The notes: generated from the letters alone by a model not told the origin. A stretch of 13,958 nt of DNA from Candidatus Hydrothermarchaeota archaeon (GCA_015521945.1 WANG01000156.1:1-13958); one strand, 5' to 3'. Positions 1 to 6,509 are shown, counted from the stretch's first letter. Made by a program: numbers and translations.

Positions 1-78
1 CTTCTCCTGAGTGCACCCAGCCAGCAGCCCTGCAGCAAGTACCAGAACAAGCATCAGATATACCTTCCCGCCCGGCAT
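1..78 (-). CDS. N-terminus of a secreted lipoprotein (partial)
   Basis: The minus strand reads from an ATG at 78 down to base 1 without a stop, giving 26 residues. They form a classic lipoprotein signal peptide: a charged start (MPGGK), a hydrophobic core (about residues 6-20) and a lipobox ending LLAGC, with Cys22 the predicted lipidation site, followed by TQEK. A ribosome site (GAGGTGA, 91-85) lies 6 bases before the ATG, which fixes the start. The mature protein lies outside the window. In archaea such lipoproteins are often solute-binding proteins of ABC transporters, but nothing here shows that. The signal peptide call is strong; the function is unknown. Confidence 0.75.
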   Translation of the reverse strand, partial: MPGGKVYLMLVLVLAAGLLAGCTQEK

Positions 79-84
79 GTCAGT

Positions 85-123
85 TCACCTCAGCCACCTA
101 TCTGCCCGAAATAAATAAAAAGG
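85..123 (-). promoter_or_regulatory. Promoter and ribosome site of the lipoprotein gene
   Basis: Read on the minus strand, a T/A-rich TATA-like stretch (123-109, TTTTTATTTATTT core) lies about 25 bases before the point where a short leader would begin (around 90). It is followed by a GAGGTGA ribosome site at 91-85. The spacing suits an archaeal promoter with a very short leader. Confidence 0.45.
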
Positions 124-389
124 TTGTGGGGCTTCACAGAGAAAAAGGCAAGGGATGATGAGCCCGTGGGCCCCCACCCCCCGGAGGACTCACCCTGGGT
201 TCCTCCCCTTCTGAGATTGGCAATTGTTTATTTCGCTTCCATCGCATAAATAATTAACGCATGATAATTTTTATTGTCAGATCATAATTTTTATGCTCAA
301 ATAATAATGAATACCATGAATGGTAGCGGCTATTTCTGCACCCTTGCGGTGGTTGCCACTGAGAGGGACAGCACCGGATACACCCGGAA
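124..389. other. Non-coding interval at the edge of the AT-rich island
   Basis: I see no convincing gene in this stretch. The left part (124-215) is GC-rich and C/G-tract-rich. From about 220 the composition turns strongly AT-rich. It contains the direct repeat listed separately (264-294) and a short inverted repeat ACCAT-GA-ATGGT at 313-324. Stop codons occur frequently in the frames I read by eye. Confidence 0.5.
264..294. repeat. Direct repeat ATAATTTTTAT, 20-base period
   Basis: The 11-mer ATAATTTTTAT occurs at 264-274 and again exactly at 284-294, a 20-base period or about two DNA helical turns. Both copies are followed by similar bases (TGTCA, GCTCA). A degenerate AT-rich third element (ATAATAATGAAT) follows at 301. 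Same-face spacing of this kind suits a protein-binding site, but in AT-rich DNA it could also be chance. Confidence 0.4.
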
Positions 390-427
390 GAAAAATTCGC
401 CACCACTATAGTAATATGGTGGAGAAT
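390..427 (-). terminator. Hairpin followed by T tract, downstream of the small membrane protein gene
   Basis: An inverted repeat of 11 bases with one mismatch (417-427 against 395-405, arms containing TGGTGG/CCACCA and GAAT/ATTC) encloses an 11-base loop. Read on the minus strand the hairpin runs directly into a run of T (395-391). It lies about 60 bases after the stop of the minus-strand gene ending at 489. A second, weaker inverted repeat (AATTCA/TGAATT, 438-457) lies between them. Archaeal termination depends mainly on T tracts, so the hairpin may mainly stabilise the RNA end. Confidence 0.5.
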
Positions 428-488
428 ATGTTGCTACAATTCAACTCTAAGTGAATTACTAATATGCACCATCAATATCTCATGTTCT

Positions 489-821
489 TTATATTTTTAG
501 AAAAATTTTTGGTATCCAGTAAATCCCAATAATGATGGCAGAGTAGAATAACCCGAGCGAAAAAGATGATGCGTTAGAAACCAAAATAAACGTAACTACT
601 GAGATAATTATGTTAAGCAGATCTGTTTTCTTTAAAAGATTTATTTTGCTGTATTTTAGTAGCGCTTTTGGTATCCAGTAGATTACCAGGACCATTGCAG
701 CATAATACAATCCCATAAAAAAACTTGATATAGAAGAGACGAAAATAAATATTGCACCAGCTATAGAAAGATTTATTAGGCCTTTTTTGTTTATTCGCTT
801 ATTATCCGGCATTTTTATCAT
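489..821 (-). CDS. Small membrane protein made of two tandem homologous units
   Basis: The gene encodes 110 residues, strongly hydrophobic, with about four membrane segments (roughly 17-31, 36-50, 70-83, 89-103). Residues 14-56 and 67-109 align without gaps and share about 22 of 43 residues by eye; each ends in a block ending IYWIPK. The DNA shows the same: GGTATCCAGTA occurs at 511 and 670, 159 bases (53 codons) apart. I chose the ATG at 821; an ATG at 812 is also possible, and no good ribosome site is visible. The stop of the upstream remnant lies 6 bases before it. Low-GC codon use differs sharply from the downstream genes. I do not recognise the family. Confidence 0.6.
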   Translation of the reverse strand: MIKMPDNKRINKKGLINLSIAGAIFIFVSSISSFFMGLYYAAMVLVIYWIPKALLKYSKINLLKKTDLLNIIISVVTFILVSNASSFSLGLFYSAIIIGIYWIPKIFLKI

Positions 822-827
822 TAATGC

Positions 828-1192
828 TCAAGCTTTATTAACATTAACTAAAATTTTTGGAGAGAGATAAACATTTCCAGGAGGTAGAGTGTTTTTTTGT
901 CTGATGTATTTTTGTTTTTTATATGGGTCTAAGATTATTCCTATTTGTAGATAATATATGCCAGCATCTTCAAAGCATACTGTTAAATTTAACAGTTTAT
1001 ACTCGTCTGTCTCAAGTGTTATTGGATACAATTTTTTCAAATTACCATTAATCAAAAATTCTTGTTGTGTATAATTTATCCTGAAATAAGCATAAGTTCA
1101 TGTGTTATGTGTTTATTTTTAGGTAAACCCCTGAGAATAATATAATCTATGGCATTCTTAATTTTGAAATATACAACATTATTTTTAGAATC
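828..1192 (-). pseudogene. Frameshifted remnant of an AT-rich gene
   Basis: The minus strand is open from about 1192 to a TAA at 1078-1076 in one frame (coding ...NAIDYIILRGLPKNKHITHE..., no ATG at its head). It is open in a second frame from after a TGA at 1100-1098 to the stop at 830-828 (coding ...FLINGNLKKLYPITLET...). The two frames overlap by about 20 bases and each lacks a normal start; the 75-residue downstream part could begin only at a TTG (1055) with no ribosome site. Their codon use is alike, so one ancestral gene broken by a small insertion or deletion is the simplest reading. The downstream part looks like a beta-rich domain; no family is recognised. A short genuine ORF from TTG 1055 cannot be excluded. 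Confidence 0.45.
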
Positions 1193-1350
1193 TTATGGTT
1201 ATTTCAAGTAGAATGAGGCTATTAATCTCATATGCCCACCTGCCTCCAAATCTTATCAACCATCCGTCATGCTCTCCTCGTGACGAGCCATAATGTTGTG
1301 GCTATGACCCCGGTGGATACATGCGGGTTGGGATACAGAGGCGTATTTTA
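1193..1350. other. Non-coding interval before the ferredoxin gene, with nested inverted repeats
   Basis: I see no gene here. Several short inverted repeats cluster together: ATGAG/CTCAT (1213-1217 and 1227-1231), CTCG-TGA-CGAG (1277-1287), AGCCA/TGGCT (1286-1290 and 1299-1303), GTCAT/ATGAC (1266-1270 and 1304-1308) and ATCC/GGAT (1262-1265 and 1315-1318). Those from 1262 to 1318 could form a small branched fold just upstream of the ferredoxin promoter. It matches no RNA family I know. Confidence 0.35.
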
Positions 1351-1365
1351 GAAAATTTTTAAATA
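1351..1365 (+). promoter_or_regulatory. TATA promoter of the ferredoxin gene
   Basis: A purine-rich BRE-like GAAAA (1351-1355) is followed by TTTTTAAATA (1356-1365). Transcription would begin about 25 bases downstream, near 1382-1388, leaving a leader of about 15-20 bases that carries the GAGGAGGT ribosome site at 1387-1394. A GTG or upstream start at 1366 would abut the TATA box and is therefore excluded. Confidence 0.65.
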
Positions 1366-1401
1366 GTGGGTGTGCTATGTATGGCTGAGGAGGTAGGTTA
1401 C

Positions 1402-1578
1402 ATGGCGATAGAGATAGACCTGGATGCATGCGTCGGGTGTGGAACCTGTGAGTCTCTGTGTCCGAGCACCTTCCAGATACAGGACGATAAGAGCTACGTT
1501 ATAGGGGATGGCTCGGACTGCGACCTTGAGGAGGTAATAAACAGCTGTCCCACAAACGCCATATCGGTATCCGACTGA
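1402..1578 (+). CDS. Single-cluster [4Fe-4S] ferredoxin, 58 aa
   Basis: This small cytoplasmic electron carrier has CVGCGTCESLCP at residues 10-21 and a distal CP at 49-50. The six cysteines are C10, C13, C16, C20, C40 and C49. In single-cluster ferredoxins of the Desulfovibrio gigas FdII type, the equivalents of C10, C13, C16 and C49 hold one cluster and the other two can form a disulfide; the length (58) also fits that type. The ATG at 1402 is chosen because GAGGAGGT lies 7 bases upstream and the promoter excludes earlier starts. It is followed by a T-rich terminator, so it is probably a single-gene transcript. Its redox partner is not shown by the neighbours. Confidence 0.9.
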   Translation: MAIEIDLDACVGCGTCESLCPSTFQIQDDKSYVIGDGSDCDLEEVINSCPTNAISVSD

Positions 1579-1586
1579 ACTTCCCC

Positions 1587-1604
1587 TTTTCTTTTTTTGT
1601 TTTT
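1587..1604 (+). terminator. Oligo-T terminator after the ferredoxin gene
   Basis: Three T runs (TTTT, TTTTTTT, TTTTT) separated by single C or G bases start 9 bases after the ferredoxin stop codon. T-rich tracts are the usual archaeal termination signal. Confidence 0.6.
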
Positions 1605-1627
1605 GCTCTAATCTCGGTGGTGGGGCG

Positions 1628-2239
1628 GTGATAGAGGCAAAGCTGAGGGTCAGGCTTCCAAGAAGCTGCGCAATGGCACAGGTATCCAGGAAGGCCGAGG
1701 TCAGGCTCCTTGATGCGGCGCCCTACCGGAGGGAGGGTGTAAAGAGCCTTCTGGAGATTGAGTGCGGCAGGTGCTCCGGGGAGGTTGTGGGGGAGATAAA
1801 GAGCGGGGTTGTGGAGGGCATGAGCAAAATCTCCAGCTCAAAGATAAGAGCCTCGGTGGCTGTGCCCAAGTGCGTGCCCGCGAGGAGCATAATAGAGGCT
1901 GGGTGCTTCATAAAATCCGCCAGGCACACCGAGGACGGCGTGGAGTGGATTATAACCGCCAGGCGCTCCTCCCTTGCAAAGCTGGCACGCCTCTTGGAGA
2001 GCCAGAACTACTCCTTTGAGCTCCTGCGGGTGGGGGAAATCCAGGATGCTGCAGCCCTGCTGACGGAGCGGGAGAGGGACGTTCTGGAGTACGCCTTCGC
2101 CACGGGCTACTTTGACATCCCCAAGAGGGCGGGAGTGCGTGAGATTGCCGAGCACTTCGGCATAAGCATCTCAACCGCCTCGGACATCCTGAGGCGGGGC
2201 GTCAGGAAGATAGTAAAGAAGTACTTGGAGGAGGAGTGA
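1628..2239 (+). CDS. HTH_10 (bacterio-opsin activator-type) transcription regulator
   Basis: The gene encodes 203 residues beginning at a GTG (1628) with GGTGG upstream. The C-terminal part (about 145-198, starting LTERERDVLEYAF and including REIAEHFGISISTASDILRR) is a typical HTH_10 DNA-binding domain of archaeal regulators. The N-terminal 140 residues look like the small alpha/beta sensor domain common in this family and carry five cysteines (C14, C46, C49, C82, C93), including C46-x-x-C49, which might bind metal or sense redox state (inference). The stop codon overlaps the ribosome-site region of the next gene, so the amidohydrolase-like protein is probably co-expressed. No separate TATA box is obvious between the ferredoxin terminator and this gene. 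Confidence 0.85.
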   Translation: MIEAKLRVRLPRSCAMAQVSRKAEVRLLDAAPYRREGVKSLLEIECGRCSGEVVGEIKSGVVEGMSKISSSKIRASVAVPKCVPARSIIEAGCFIKSARHTEDGVEWIITARRSSLAKLARLLESQNYSFELLRVGEIQDAAALLTERERDVLEYAFATGYFDIPKRAGVREIAEHFGISISTASDILRRGVRKIVKKYLEEE

Positions 2240-2241
2240 GC

Positions 2242-2967
2242 ATGCTGGTTGATGCGCACGTGCACCTGGGGGGACCGGATGCCGGAGACGGCGCCACCCA
2301 GAGTGAGCAGGAGCTGCTGGAGCGGATGAGGCGGGCGGGGGTTGAGCTCGCCGTGGCGTTCCCCTTCAACGACGCCGATGCCGGGGAGTGCTTCACCGCC
2401 TCCAACCGCAGGCTGGCGGAGGTGCAGCGCAGGTGTGGGGAGATAGTTTGCTTCGCCAGGCTGGACCCCAACAGCACCAAGGTGCTGGAGGCTGCCAGGG
2501 AGGCGGTTGAAGTTCTGGGGCTGCGGGGGTTCAAGCTCCACCCTACGGCGCAGGGGTTTACGCCCTCCCACCCCATGGTGGCTGAGATTCTGGAGCTTGC
2601 GGGAGAGCTTGGCGCACCCGTGGTGTTTGACAACGGCAAGCGGGAGTCCCCGAACCTGGAGATAGCCAAGGTTGCGGAGCGTGTTCCCGAGGCAAAGGTG
2701 ATACTCGCCCACATCCGCGGTGAGCACGTGCTTGAGGCGTGCGAGAGCAGCGGCGTGTACCTCGGCACGGTGAAGGCACCCCCTGAGAGGGTTGAGGAGG
2801 CGGTGGAGCGGCTGGGGGCTGAGAGGGTGATAGCCGGGAGCGACGCTCCCTACGCCAGCATGCGGTACGAGATGGTGGAGAAGTTTGAGCAGCTTGACAC
2901 CCTGAGCAGCAGGGACAGGAGGCTCATTCTGGGGGAGAACATGCTGGGGCTGCTCCCTCACCCCTGA
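2242..2967 (+). CDS. Amidohydrolase_2-like metal-dependent hydrolase
   Basis: The protein has 241 residues with the layout of a TIM-barrel amidohydrolase: HVH metal motif (6-8), GFKLHP (96-101), ILAHIRG (154-160) and GSDAPY (199-204). These match the first-strand HxH, a mid-barrel Lys/His strand, the sixth-strand His and the final Asp. The usual His at the end of strand five seems replaced: the strand reads VVFDNG (127-132). The ATG at 2242 is chosen because GGAGGAG lies 6 bases upstream; a GTG at 2236 overlaps the preceding stop. Relatives act on varied cyclic amides, esters and carboxylates, so no substrate is named. The last 10 bases overlap the convergent regulator gene. Confidence 0.8.
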   Translation: MLVDAHVHLGGPDAGDGATQSEQELLERMRRAGVELAVAFPFNDADAGECFTASNRRLAEVQRRCGEIVCFARLDPNSTKVLEAAREAVEVLGLRGFKLHPTAQGFTPSHPMVAEILELAGELGAPVVFDNGKRESPNLEIAKVAERVPEAKVILAHIRGEHVLEACESSGVYLGTVKAPPERVEEAVERLGAERVIAGSDAPYASMRYEMVEKFEQLDTLSSRDRRLILGENMLGLLPHP

Positions 2968-3764
2968 GGCTCAACCCTCTCAGCCTGCTGCAGGTAGTGC
3001 TCAAACAGGTCCCTCCCCCACATCAGGGAGCTCTCCGAGAACCCCACCAGGTCCCTCGCGGTATCGTATATGCCGTTCCTGAAGTACAGGGACAGTGAGA
3101 AGTACCTGTCCGTGACCACCATCGCAACCCTCAGCTCTCCCTTGGTAACGTACAGGCGGGCGTTCTCAAAGCTCAGGTACTCCTCAAGCTCTCTGCGGTT
3201 GTTCTGCCTCACCTTCTCAAGCACGCTGTTGCTGAGTATGAGCTCAATCCGCCTGCCGCTTCTCGCCAGCTCGGCGAACATTGGCGGGTAGGACGGGTGG
3301 TAAACCGGGGAGATTCCGCAGATGCACTTGGAGGAGCTCACGTTCTCTATGAACTCCCTGTGCGGGTCGTAGATGCTCTCGGGGGGGTTGACTATAACCC
3401 TCGCCCCCTGGAGCTCGTGCAGCCTCCTGAGCAGATGCCCGGGGATTCCAGAGATGTCGTGCTCCACCCAGAAGGCCATGTGCTCCTCCACCACCCCGAT
3501 ACCGTCCACGAACCCCGAGAAGAGCTCCGCCACCATCCTGCCGAAATCGGTGAGAGCGTAAACCCCCCTCTCGGAGCTCACCAGCCCCGCATCCTCCAGC
3601 TTCCTTACCTGGGGGAGAACGTTTGAGGGGCTTGAGCCCAGGCTCTCCGAAAGCTCGGTCAGGCTTCTGGGCTTATCAACAAGCATGAGGACTACCCTGC
3701 TCCTCCTTTCCGAGTTAGCCACGAGCCTGAGGAGCTTCATTGAGGCTTCTCTGGCATCCCGCAT
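2958..3764 (-). CDS. FilR1-type archaeal transcription regulator
   Basis: The protein has 268 residues. Residues about 14-75 form a winged helix-turn-helix (SLTELSESLGSSPSNVLPQVRKLEDAGLV, shown here in part: recognition region 45-62). Residues about 125-250 match the FilR1_middle (former DUF1724) domain, with the marker blocks IYDPHREF (131-138) and ICGISPVYHPSYP (148-160). The type member, FilR1 of Methanothrix, is linked to acyl-homoserine-lactone-like signals; the ligand here is unknown. I chose the ATG at 3764, since a TATA element 26-30 bases upstream makes the message leaderless or nearly so; an ATG at 3740 is the alternative. It overlaps the preceding MoaD-like frame by 28 bases and is convergent with the amidohydrolase gene. 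Confidence 0.85.
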   Translation of the reverse strand: MRDAREASMKLLRLVANSERRSRVVLMLVDKPRSLTELSESLGSSPSNVLPQVRKLEDAGLVSSERGVYALTDFGRMVAELFSGFVDGIGVVEEHMAFWVEHDISGIPGHLLRRLHELQGARVIVNPPESIYDPHREFIENVSSSKCICGISPVYHPSYPPMFAELARSGRRIELILSNSVLEKVRQNNRRELEEYLSFENARLYVTKGELRVAMVVTDRYFSLSLYFRNGIYDTARDLVGFSESSLMWGRDLFEHYLQQAERVEPQG

Positions 3765-4087
3765 CCAGTGTTTATACTGCAGGAGCGGAGTATTAAACCT
3801 TTGCCTCCCGCAATCGCGGGAACTATGAGCACCTCATCCTCATCTCCCACCTCGGTGCGCTCCGCCTGCAGATGGTTAATCCCCACACCGTTTACCATGA
3901 ATATGAGGTCTCTCCTGAGCTCATCCCCCTGAAATATGTACCTCTCAGCTCCCGCATGCTCCCTGCACAGCATGCGGAGCGCCTCCTTCAGGCTCATCCT
4001 CCTGCCCAGCCGGAGCTCAACCTTCTCCCCGCCCAGCGCCTGCTGGAGGGGATGGTGCAGCCTCGCCTCCACCTTCACCGGAGCCAT
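3737..4087 (-). CDS. MoaD/ThiS-like ubiquitin-fold protein with an extended C-terminus
   Basis: From the ATG at 4087 (MAPVKVEARL) the gene encodes 116 residues. The beta-grasp pattern is clear: VKVEARL first strand, VELRLGRRMSLKEAL, FMVNGVGI, and DEDEVLIVPAIAGG near the end. In sulfur-carrier proteins and archaeal SAMPs the chain stops at this Gly-Gly (here 94-95), which is thiocarboxylated or conjugated. Here the frame continues 21 residues (KGLILRSC...MPEKPQ). Either the tail is removed by a protease or the stop codon was lost. Upstream starts at TTG 4105 or downstream at GTG 4078 (with GGAGG 9 bases before) are also possible. It overlaps the 3' end of gyrA by 71 bases. It could serve molybdopterin or thiamine-type sulfur transfer or protein tagging; the context does not say which. 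Confidence 0.75.
   Translation of the reverse strand: MAPVKVEARLHHPLQQALGGEKVELRLGRRMSLKEALRMLCREHAGAERYIFQGDELRRDLIFMVNGVGINHLQAERTEVGDEDEVLIVPAIAGGKGLILRSCSINTGCGMPEKPQ
3788..3799 (-). promoter_or_regulatory. Internal TATA promoter of the FilR1-type regulator
   Basis: The minus strand reads AAAGG then TTTAATA (3797-3791). A start about 25-27 bases downstream falls at about 3766-3770, just before the ATG at 3764. The element lies inside the 3' end of the MoaD-like frame, so the regulator can be transcribed separately from the gyrA group. Confidence 0.55.
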
Positions 4088-6473
4088 CCTCCACGACCTT
4101 TGCAACCCCCACCACCCTGTCCCCCTCCTCCAGCTTCATGAGCCTTACCCCCTGGGTGCTCCTTCCGATGACCGGCACGTCCCGCATGCATATCCTTATC
4201 ACCACACCTCTGGCGCTGGTCAGCACCACCTCATCCTCATCGTTGACGCACAGGATGCTCACCACCGTGCCGTTCCTCAGGCTGGGGATGATGTTTATCA
4301 CCCCCTTGCCCCCCCGCCTCTGCAGGGGGTACTCCTCCACCGGGGTGCGCTTTCCGTACCCGTTCTCGGTGACGGTGAGCACCGTCTTAGCCCTGAGCAC
4401 CTCCAGGGCGACCACCTCATCCCCCCTGCGCAGGGTGATGCCCGTGACCCCCATGGCGGAGCGCCCCATGGCTCTAACGTCCCCCTCCCTGAAGCGTATA
4501 GCCTGCCCGAACTTGGTGGCGAGCATCAGCTCATCTCCCTCCACCGCCGTCTTCACGTCCACCAGCTCGTCACCTTCGGCAAGGTTTATGGCGATTATCC
4601 CCGTCCTCCTGGGGTTGCTGAAGGCGCTCAGGGGCGTCTTCTTCACCTTGCCCTGCTTCGTGGCGAACACGAGGAAGCACTCCTCGCAGAACTCCCTAAC
4701 AGCCAGGGTTGCGGTTATCCTCTCCTCCGCAGCCTCCCCCAGCAGGTTCACCATCGCCTTGCCCTTAGAGTACCTACCAGCCTCTGGTATCTCGTAAACC
4801 CTGCGCCAGTACACCTTCCCCGAGCTTGAGAAGAAGAGCATGTGGTCGTGGGAAGAGGCTATGTAAACATCCCTCACCCTGTCCTCTCCTCCTGCCTCCA
4901 CTCCCACTATTCCCCTGCCACCCCTGCGCTGGTTCCTGTAGGTTCTGGCAGGGAGGCGCTTGATGTACCCGTTCTGGGTTATGGTTACCACCATGTCCTC
5001 CTTTGCTATGAGGTCCTCCACACCCAGCTCCCCCTCCTCGCTCAGAATCTCCGTCCTCCTCTCATCCCCGTACTTCTGCTTCAGCTCAAGGGTCTCCCTC
5101 TTTATCACCTCCAGAATCCTTGCCTCGCTGGCGAGAAGCTGCCTGAGTTCCTCAATCCTCCTCTTCAGCTCCTCGTACTCCTGCTTCAGCTTCTCCCTCT
5201 CAAGCCTCGCCAGCTTCTGCAGCCTCATGTCCAGGATAGCCTGCGCCTGCGCCTCCGTGAGGGAGAACCTCTCCATCAGCCTCTCCCTGGCTTCCTTGGC
5301 GCCAGGTGAGCCCCGTATAATCCTGACCACCTCATCTATGTTCCCCAGCGCCACCAGCAGCCCCTCAAGCACGTGGGCACGCTTCTCAGCCTGCCTCAGC
5401 TCAAACTCGCTCCTGCGCCTCACCACCTGCTGCCTGTGCTTTATGAACTCCCTGATGGTCTCCCGCAGGCTGAGCACCCTGGGCTCCCCGTCCACCAGCA
5501 CCAAGTTTATAACGCCGAAGCTGGTCTCAAGCTGGGTGTGCTTGTATAGCTGGTTCAGCACCACCTGGGCGTGGGCACCCCTGCGCAGCTCCACAACAAT
5601 TCGCATGCCCTCACGGTCGCTCTCATCCCTTATGTCGGAGATGCCCTCAATCCTCTTGTTCCTGACCAGCTCGGCTATGCTCTCAATCAGCTTGGCTTTG
5701 TTCACCATGTAGGGAATCTCGGTTATGACTATCCTGGTCTTCTTTCCCTCCTCAATGTGCGCCTTCCCCCTGAGCTTCAGCGTCCCCCTGCCGGTGGTGT
5801 ACGCCTGCACTATCCCCTTCCTGCCCAGGATGCAGGCGCCCGTCGGGAAGTCAGGTCCCCTGATGACCTGCATCAGCTCCTCAAGGGTGGCATCGGGGTT
5901 GTCTATGAGCAGGGCTATGGCATCGCACACCTCGCCGAGGTTGTGGGGGGGTATGTTGGTCGCCATCCCCACCGCTATTCCGGAGGAGCCGTTAACGAGC
6001 AGGTTTGGCAGCTTTGCCGGGAGCACGCTGGGCTCCTTCAGGGACTCATCAAAGTTCGGCACGAAGTCCACGGTATCCTTCTCAATGTCAGCCAGCATCT
6101 CCTCGGCGATCTCTGCCAGCCTGGCTTCGGTGTACCGCATGGCAGCCGCCGCATCCCCGTCAACGCTGCCGAAGTTGCCCTGCCCGTCAATCAGGGGGTA
6201 CCGCATGGAGAAGTCCTGCACCATTCGCACAAGGGCATCGTAAACCGCCGCATCCCCGTGGGGGTGGTACTTGCCCAGCACCTCACCCACTATGCGGGCG
6301 CTCTTCTTGTAGGGGCGGTTGTGGAGCAGCCCAAGCTCGTACATCGCATAGAGGATGCGCCGGTGCACGGGCTTCAGCCCGTCCCGCACATCCGGCAGGG
6401 CTCTGCCCACTATAACGCTCATGGCGTAGTCAATGTAGGAGCGCTTCATCTCCTCCTCAATGGGCACCCGCAT
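4017..6473 (-). CDS. gyrA: DNA gyrase subunit A
   Basis: The 818-residue protein is the breakage-rejoining subunit of type IIA topoisomerase. The N-terminal winged-helix region holds the active tyrosine in AMRYTEARL (Tyr114), which forms the 5'-phosphotyrosyl link with DNA; the tower and coiled-coil regions follow, then the C-terminal beta-pinwheel from about 490. A GyrA box of blade one reads QRRGGRG (515-521), and a second, perfect QRRGGKG occurs at 718-724. The ATG at 6473 is chosen because AAGGAGAAGGT precedes it; a TTG at 6488 is an alternative. The residue equivalent to E. coli Ser83 is Ala75 (HPHGDAAVYD), while Asp87 is kept (Asp79). The chain ends in a Gly/Ala/Pro-rich tail. No gyrB is seen in this window, although gyrB-gyrA pairing is common. 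Confidence 0.96.
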   Translation of the reverse strand: MRVPIEEEMKRSYIDYAMSVIVGRALPDVRDGLKPVHRRILYAMYELGLLHNRPYKKSARIVGEVLGKYHPHGDAAVYDALVRMVQDFSMRYPLIDGQGNFGSVDGDAAAAMRYTEARLAEIAEEMLADIEKDTVDFVPNFDESLKEPSVLPAKLPNLLVNGSSGIAVGMATNIPPHNLGEVCDAIALLIDNPDATLEELMQVIRGPDFPTGACILGRKGIVQAYTTGRGTLKLRGKAHIEEGKKTRIVITEIPYMVNKAKLIESIAELVRNKRIEGISDIRDESDREGMRIVVELRRGAHAQVVLNQLYKHTQLETSFGVINLVLVDGEPRVLSLRETIREFIKHRQQVVRRRSEFELRQAEKRAHVLEGLLVALGNIDEVVRIIRGSPGAKEARERLMERFSLTEAQAQAILDMRLQKLARLEREKLKQEYEELKRRIEELRQLLASEARILEVIKRETLELKQKYGDERRTEILSEEGELGVEDLIAKEDMVVTITQNGYIKRLPARTYRNQRRGGRGIVGVEAGGEDRVRDVYIASSHDHMLFFSSSGKVYWRRVYEIPEAGRYSKGKAMVNLLGEAAEERITATLAVREFCEECFLVFATKQGKVKKTPLSAFSNPRRTGIIAINLAEGDELVDVKTAVEGDELMLATKFGQAIRFREGDVRAMGRSAMGVTGITLRRGDEVVALEVLRAKTVLTVTENGYGKRTPVEEYPLQRRGGKGVINIIPSLRNGTVVSILCVNDEDEVVLTSARGVVIRICMRDVPVIGRSTQGVRLMKLEEGDRVVGVAKVVEDGSGEGGGEAAPSPPAGAGRGEG

Positions 6474-6509
6474 TACCTTCTCCTTCAACCCGGCTCACCA
6501 TCCTTCAAG

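Noticed and set aside
155..214. Possible C/D box small RNA (ATGATGA at 155-161, CTGA at 211-214, about 60 bases apart)
   Set aside because: The outer boxes and spacing fit, but no internal D' and C' boxes are visible and the sequence between is very GC-rich. It could be tested by small-RNA sequencing.
1262..1321. H/ACA guide RNA suggested by a stem followed by ACA
   Set aside because: No internal pseudouridylation pocket can be drawn between the lower and upper stems, and no K-turn is clear.
220..1370. CRISPR array or insertion sequence in the AT-rich island
   Set aside because: There are only two copies of a short repeat, no regular spacers, no transposase and no matching terminal inverted repeats.
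1366..1401. Upstream GTG start giving a 70-residue ferredoxin
   Set aside because: The GTG abuts the TATA box and would precede the predicted transcription start. The extra residues also break the usual ferredoxin length, and the ATG at 1402 has the ribosome site.
2107..2961. Minus-strand open frame of 284 codons opposite the amidohydrolase-like gene
   Set aside because: It is a shadow frame; the plus-strand gene carries the ordered metal-binding motifs.
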